This document shows positions 8,200 through 12,034 of a stretch of 12,034 bases of DNA, piece after piece. Location: assembly GCA_000316135.1 (NCBI GenBank), contig JH993832.1:276999-289032 (forward strand), given 5' to 3'. The stretch's first letter is position 1; every line of letters begins with the position of its first letter. The stretch comes from Trachipleistophora hominis (taxonomy: Eukaryota > Microsporidia > Pleistophoridae). Under the pieces are notes generated by a model, which was not told the origin of the DNA, did no database searches, and saw nothing but the letters and a program-made list of their open reading frames with translations. The position numbers and the translations under genes were made by a program.

Positions 8200-8680
8200 T
8201 TTCTTTCAAACGATATCTAAAAACAATAAAAAGGCAATCCCAAGCTGACTGGCCAGTTGGAAAAGAAAATTCAAGGTTTGTATTTCATGGTTTTGTAAAA
8301 AATAAGAAATTGTACGTTTATGTGTAATTAATACGTTAAACAACTTATTATCAATCATTTGTGATTGATATTTGGAGAAAATGTTATGGCCGGCAGCAAG
8401 TTAATTTTTAACCAATATTTAAAAACGCGAATTAGAAATACAAGCCAAATAGCATGAAACATAAGCAGAGAAGTATAAATCATATCCTTACTAGGTCAAA
8501 TATTCATTTGATAAACAGAACAGCGCAGTTAGCTTTCGCTAAATATTGTTAGTAAAAGGTTTATTTGTGAGCATTAGAACGTGTAAATTAAATATTGGTG
8601 TGTAAATTTCTATTCATAGCTGAAATACAACATAAAATTTAGTTCTTTTTTACCGAATTGGTCAATCTGGTTCTGTGTAT
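8200..8680 (+). repeat. Diverged dispersed repeat, copy 2
   Basis: This is the partner of the repeat at about 110-600, in the same orientation. It is the less AT-shifted copy at the best anchor. At 8238-8265 it reads CCC, ACTGGCCAG and TTGG where copy 1 reads TTT, ATTAATCGA and TTGA. A short frame here reads NPKLTGQLEKKIQGLYFMVL before a stop, and another reads MAGSKLIFNQYLKTRIRN (from about 8385). These may be crumbs of an old element ORF. I do not recognise the family. Confidence 0.5.
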
Positions 8681-10347
8681 CTTTTAATTAATATCAATAG
8701 TGGTGGTTATTCTGAGTAAAAGGAGAGCCTTTAACCAACAATCGCATGCAACTGCTTGTTTTTAATGGAGAATTCTAATTTACGGATAACAATCAAAACA
8801 TAGACTCATAATTATTCATCTCCTAGCCACTTAAAAATTATACCATCACCGTATCACGGATATTTCTAACACAATTTAATATCATCTGCAGACTTTACCT
8901 CCAAGTCTCAAAAAGTAGCAGTATCAGCAACAAAAACAAAAAGTGTTTTTCTAATAATAAGACGTAGGAATGAACAATAGTGGTTTACGCGAAAAGTAAA
9001 CACAATACTCAAAACAAAGTGGAAATTTAAATGCAGGTAACAGACAGCAGACATCACATTACCATTTATCCTAAAACGTGCACGAAACTAGTCAGTATGT
9101 TGCGCTTTAGAGAAAGGAACCAAATAAATCAATAATCAGCAAGTCCTTAAAGAGACCCCGTACCCAATGGATTACGATAAATAATATCTTTTATATCCGG
9201 CATAAGGCAGTTCCATCACTGCACATTTATCTATCTGGTCCATCGTTATTTTCTTCTTAAATTGGAAACAAAATAGTTACGTGCGAAATATCTTTCAAGC
9301 ATTACACATCCGCACATTTGTGTTTCAATATTACGTATATTAAAATTGTGGTCTTATTGCTCTCATGTCTTTAATGTCAATACGAATAAGTAAGCATGAA
9401 AAATTTTAGTTATCATTTTCAAAAAATCGTTACTTTGACCGACAAGTACTTTTTTTAGTTAGTAGTCACAGTACATTTCTAACTTGACAATTAGGGATGT
9501 CATCGGACAGTAATACACAGAGAGAACCAGATTAGGAAAACATTGTTTGAATACAATTTGTTTGAGACGTAACATTCAATGGTTTTCTACACCATTATGT
9601 AACCAAAAGATTGATTGTAAAGTTAACGTTCTACCATATTTTGACTATCTCAATTTATTATGCCATTTAATTTTTAATAGATTAAAACTTTGCCCATTCA
9701 AAAATTAACCGTGTAAGTAAATGACATTGATACACGGTAGTATTTAAACTTCTAATATTACATATATAACTTATATTTCTTCGTCTGCATTTTTCAAAAA
9801 CATGAGTAAAAATACAAAAATTTACTCTAACCAAATGACCAATATCTTCAAACTTATCGTTCTTTACGATAACTCCTAGAATAAAATAATTCTATAATAA
9901 CTAATGAAACTTGAATTCTAGATCATTCCATATGTTAAGAAAGCCATAAATATAATGATAAATTTATTTGCTACTTCAGTTACACCTCACACCATTCATA
10001 GAGAAAACCATAAAATGCAAACGTTTATTTATTTCCGAATTTCAGCACAAGAATTCATATAAATCAGATATATAACAAGATGTTACTAAAACCATGTTTA
10101 ATTCTAATTTTAAGCTTCCAAAAAGCATGTTAACACATGTCAACTGCTGTTTCATCTTACAGTTTAGTAATATCACATATTAATATAATACACTGATTGT
10201 ATTACGTTAATTTACTGTTTAATACGTTATTATTAGCGTTTAACTCTCAATGCGGATATTTTTTATTTATTTTTTCATATCATATTGATAAGACGTATTC
10301 GAATTTATTGAAAATGATAATGGACGAAGATTTTTACCAATGAAAAC
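8681..10347. other. Intergenic region, no supported gene
   Basis: About 1.7 kb of AT-rich DNA with no long open frame on either strand, no RNA gene and no clear tandem repeat. Small inverted repeats are present, such as ACCGTGTA at 9708 and TACACGGT at 9731, but they are within chance expectation for this composition. Decayed transposon sequence too diverged to see by eye is plausible. Confidence 0.4.
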
Positions 10348-10374
10348 TATAAATAAAGCAACGAAAGGGGCCTC
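10348..10374 (+). promoter_or_regulatory. TATA-like box plus GGGGCC start-proximal motif
   Basis: TATAAATA (10348-10355) lies 20-27 nt before the ATG, and GGGGCC (10367-10372) ends two bases before it. Microsporidian genes are reported to carry CCC- or GGG-like motifs immediately upstream of the start codon, and a G-run stands out in such AT-rich DNA. Together they support the start at 10375 and suggest an active promoter with a very short leader. Confidence 0.5.
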
Positions 10375-11148
10375 ATGCGATTTAACCCGCAGGTCTCTAT
10401 CATGCTTGGTGCGTTTGTTATAATGCAAGTGTTTTCAAATAATGTTATGGCACGAGGTTCAAGGTCAAGACATAGAGGATCATTATTTGGATTAGGAAGA
10501 ATATTTGGAAGGAGACGGCATGGAGGGAATACTTTTTTCCAGTCAATAGTGAATACAATTGAGTCAATTTGGGGGCGGAATAGTGCTACAACAAAGCAGG
10601 AAGATCAAGGTACTAAGGAAGTAGCGGAACAAACAGCGATGAAACACATCATCATGCCAGCAAGCAATCCTGCAACGGACATTATGGATGAAAAAACATT
10701 AACTCTACCTAACTCTAGAAAAGGTGTTAAAAGAATTTATAGTGTTGAAAAGAAAGGAACGGACTCGTCGTCCACCAAATTGGAATTTGCCACGCCCACA
10801 GTTGAGAATGCATTGAACAATCTCATGCTGTTTCTAGGTGACGGGTTAAAACTGTTAAGTGAAATGGTCAATGAAAAATTCGATGCGCTTGATTTCATAC
10901 GGGGAGGTGATTTTAACGACACAATGATTGATGAAGAACAAGACTCAATTCGTAAGCAACTGAGAGTTCAGCTTGACCGCACTAACAGGATTTTTAATGA
11001 CAAAGAACATGGAATTTTAACATGTGTAGATGAGACAAACAACACTTTCGATCTTAATTTAATTGCAGCTGAAAGATTTGCTGCCATAGTGGAAAATATA
11101 GAAGTGTTGCTAGCGGATGTATCATTAACAAATACAAACTCTACCTAA
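10375..11148 (+). CDS. Secreted protein, 257 aa; N-terminal half of a stop-interrupted surface protein
   Basis: Residues 1-26 form a signal peptide with a hydrophobic core (SIMLGAFVIMQVF), and cleavage is likely near VMA. The start is supported by a TATA-like box and a GGGG run just upstream. Residues 27-51 are Arg/Gly-rich (RGSRSRHRG...GRRRHGG). Residues about 143-246 look helical (VENALNNLMLFLGDGLKLL...) and end with a unit containing SIRKQL (191-196), GI (213-214), the sequon NNT (222-224) and a leucine-rich helix. A Thr/Asn-rich stretch begins at 251 and the frame stops at TAA 11146-11148. The same frame then runs on for 236 codons to 11859. As written, the product is a secreted, unanchored protein. 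I do not recognise the family. Candidate roles are cell surface, spore wall or host interface, all inferred from the signal peptide and composition. Confidence 0.75.
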   Translation: MRFNPQVSIMLGAFVIMQVFSNNVMARGSRSRHRGSLFGLGRIFGRRRHGGNTFFQSIVNTIESIWGRNSATTKQEDQGTKEVAEQTAMKHIIMPASNPATDIMDEKTLTLPNSRKGVKRIYSVEKKGTDSSSTKLEFATPTVENALNNLMLFLGDGLKLLSEMVNEKFDALDFIRGGDFNDTMIDEEQDSIRKQLRVQLDRTNRIFNDKEHGILTCVDETNNTFDLNLIAAERFAAIVENIEVLLADVSLTNTNST

Positions 11149-11169
11149 CCAAATACAAATTCAACCAAT
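11128..11169 (+). repeat. Imperfect 21-nt tandem repeat containing the TAA
   Basis: Bases 11128-11148 and 11149-11169 match at 16 of 21 positions (core CAAATACAAA, then TC and ACC). They encode TNTNST-stop and PNTNSTN, so the stop codon sits where the second unit has AAT (Asn). The unit is seven codons, the same period as the perfect repeat at 11435-11477. Confidence 0.7.
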
Positions 11170-11859
11170 CCCACGACTATTGATTTTACAACTACGGCCT
11201 CTGCAGCTGTAAACACTTCAGCCACAAATTCTACTGTTGCAGTCTCAGCTACCACAGATACCATTGTCACGGCTTCTATAAGAAATGAGGTTGATCCACT
11301 CAATCCTTTATCTAAGTCAATACGTGAACAGTTGGACCATCTTATGAATGAAGGAATTACAGCGCCTTCAATCAATGTTAATAATACGTTAGTGGCAGAT
11401 CTGGTAAATATGTATCGTGAATTCCAAGTGAAAGTGTGTCTACTTAACAAAAATTTGTGTCTACTTAACAAAAATTTCCTTTCAGACGATGGAGTGTTGA
11501 TAACAAAAGATAATGCTTGCCAAAACTGCAGTAGTTCCGAAAAATTTGGTTTGTACCACAATTTTCCACCAGAAATAAGGAACATGGCAGGGAATGGTAA
11601 CTTACAAATTGGCGGAACCGTGTCTCAAGTGAACAATGATATTTTAGCGGGAGGGATTTTGTTAATTTTTATTGCTGCAATAGCTATAGGTACATTTATT
11701 CTGGGAGGAATATACTGCTACATAAAAAAGCCATTTTGTTTCGCACCAAGAAACCATCGTTTACAAGGTTCTAAACCATCAGGTTTAGAACATCCTGAAC
11801 CAACGGCTCAAGACCGCTTCATTCAAACGAGTGTACCTCTTTCCCGCTTAATGATATGA
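11149..11859 (+). CDS. In-frame continuation after TAA: mucin-like linker, domain copy 2, TM helix, tail
   Basis: This is the same frame as the preceding 257-aa ORF, open for 236 codons after the single TAA. It begins with a Ser/Thr/Asn-rich linker with several NST/NTS sequons (about codons 259-300). Next come SIREQL (315-320), GI plus NNT (327-338), a 7-residue tandem duplication CLLNKN[L/F] (355-368), a CxxC pair (382, 385), a transmembrane helix (about 423-447, ILAGGILLIFIAAIAIGTFI) and a basic tail of about 47 residues. With the upstream half it would make a type I membrane protein of about 494 codons. Alone it lacks a signal peptide; the first internal ATG is 11344 (codon 324). It could be a nonsense-broken gene, a readthrough extension, an assembly error, or a separate short gene from 11344. 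Intactness over 236 codons favours a recent break or real translation. Confidence 0.55.
   Translation, partial: PNTNSTNPTTIDFTTTASAAVNTSATNSTVAVSATTDTIVTASIRNEVDPLNPLSKSIREQLDHLMNEGITAPSINVNNTLVADLVNMYREFQVKVCLLNKNLCLLNKNFLSDDGVLITKDNACQNCSSSEKFGLYHNFPPEIRNMAGNGNLQIGGTVSQVNNDILAGGILLIFIAAIAIGTFILGGIYCYIKKPFCFAPRNHRLQGSKPSGLEHPEPTAQDRFIQTSVPLSRLMI
11435..11477 (+). repeat. Perfect 21-bp tandem duplication in coding sequence
   Basis: Two exact 21-base units (11436-11456 and 11457-11477, core GTCTACTTAACAAAAATTT) encode CLLNKNL and CLLNKNF. The duplication keeps frame. Exact identity, including synonymous positions, indicates a recent event and therefore a possible length polymorphism. It adds a second cysteine to this part of the protein. 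Confidence 0.9.
11768..11791 (+). repeat. Perfect 10-bp stem, 4-nt loop hairpin
   Basis: GTTCTAAACC, loop ATCA, GGTTTAGAAC lies within the region encoding the cytoplasmic tail (QGSKPSGLEH), 66 nt before the final stop. The arms are exact reverse complements. A role in the mRNA 3' end is possible; chance is not excluded. Confidence 0.8.
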
Positions 11860-11865
11860 AATAAA
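11860..11865 (+). terminator. Poly(A) signal AATAAA abutting the final TGA
   Basis: AATAAA starts at the base immediately after the TGA stop (11857-11859). Such compact 3' ends are typical of microsporidian genes. Its place here, and not after the TAA at 11148, argues that the transcript covers the whole 10375-11859 frame. No better signal follows the internal TAA. Confidence 0.6.
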
Positions 11866-12034
11866 ATCGTTTGAATTCTTTTGTCTTATATTAATGTTGT
11901 ATTGTATGTATACCACCCTGCATTTTCAAATTACAAGAATTGTATCAGTCTGTAATGAACGTGTGAGAGATATACCATTGGTTAACTCTAAACCTTAATA
12001 ATATGTTGTTCGTGTTATTTTCCTTTCCTGTAAT

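Noticed and set aside
8349..8370. 9-bp stem with TTTG loop (TATCAATCA and TGATTGATA)
   Set aside because: It is AT-rich, about one or two are expected by chance in the window, and there is no neighbouring gene to give it a role.
9150..9260. Less AT-rich patch with GGACCAG-like word on the minus strand
   Set aside because: An 8-nt match to the LINE 3' end without the flanking anchors is within chance.
11145..11585. 146-codon minus-strand open frame opposite the surface-protein gene
   Set aside because: It is a shadow of the plus-strand Thr/Ser-rich and domain-2 coding frame. The plus strand has the signal peptide, TM helix and poly(A) signal.

Overview
This is an AT-rich eukaryotic window with three intronless gene loci and long, gene-poor spacers. 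The best guess is a microsporidian with an expanded, repeat-loaded genome (Hamiltosporidium-like). That is an inference, not a database match. It rests on a very long irregular leucine-rich-repeat (LRR) protein with no recognisable orthologue, no introns, AATAAA signals that abut or closely follow stop codons, a GGGG run a few bases before one ATG, and decayed non-LTR retrotransposon pieces between genes. I saw no tRNA, rRNA or CRISPR signal.

Layout. Bases 1-1537 hold no convincing gene. They contain one copy of an ancient dispersed repeat (about 110-600) and two decayed 3' ends of a LINE-type retrotransposon (about 745-945 and 1020-1170). Bases 1538-6166 encode a 1542-aa LRR-like protein. 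Just past its AATAAA (6221) lies a 5'-truncated, GC-rich LINE 3' end (about 6240-6690). It encodes 112 residues of the reverse-transcriptase C-terminus with a damaged CCHC zinc knuckle, and it is the best-preserved member of the family seen decayed at 745-1170. Bases 6769-7038 encode an 89-aa protein of unknown function. Bases 7039-10374 (3.3 kb) carry no gene I can support, but they include a second copy of the dispersed repeat (about 8200-8680).

Bases 10375-11859 form one reading frame broken by a single TAA (11146-11148). Before the stop it encodes a signal peptide, an Arg/Gly-rich stretch and a folded domain. After the stop come a Ser/Thr-rich linker, a second copy of that domain, a transmembrane helix and a cytoplasmic tail. 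It is either a freshly broken type I surface protein or a gene whose stop separates a secreted form from a membrane-anchored form.

No pathway linking the three loci can be read from the sequence. The most notable items are the in-frame stop between duplicated domains, the perfect 22-bp palindrome in the LINE 3' end, the transition-dominated decay of the repeats, and the very large LRR protein.
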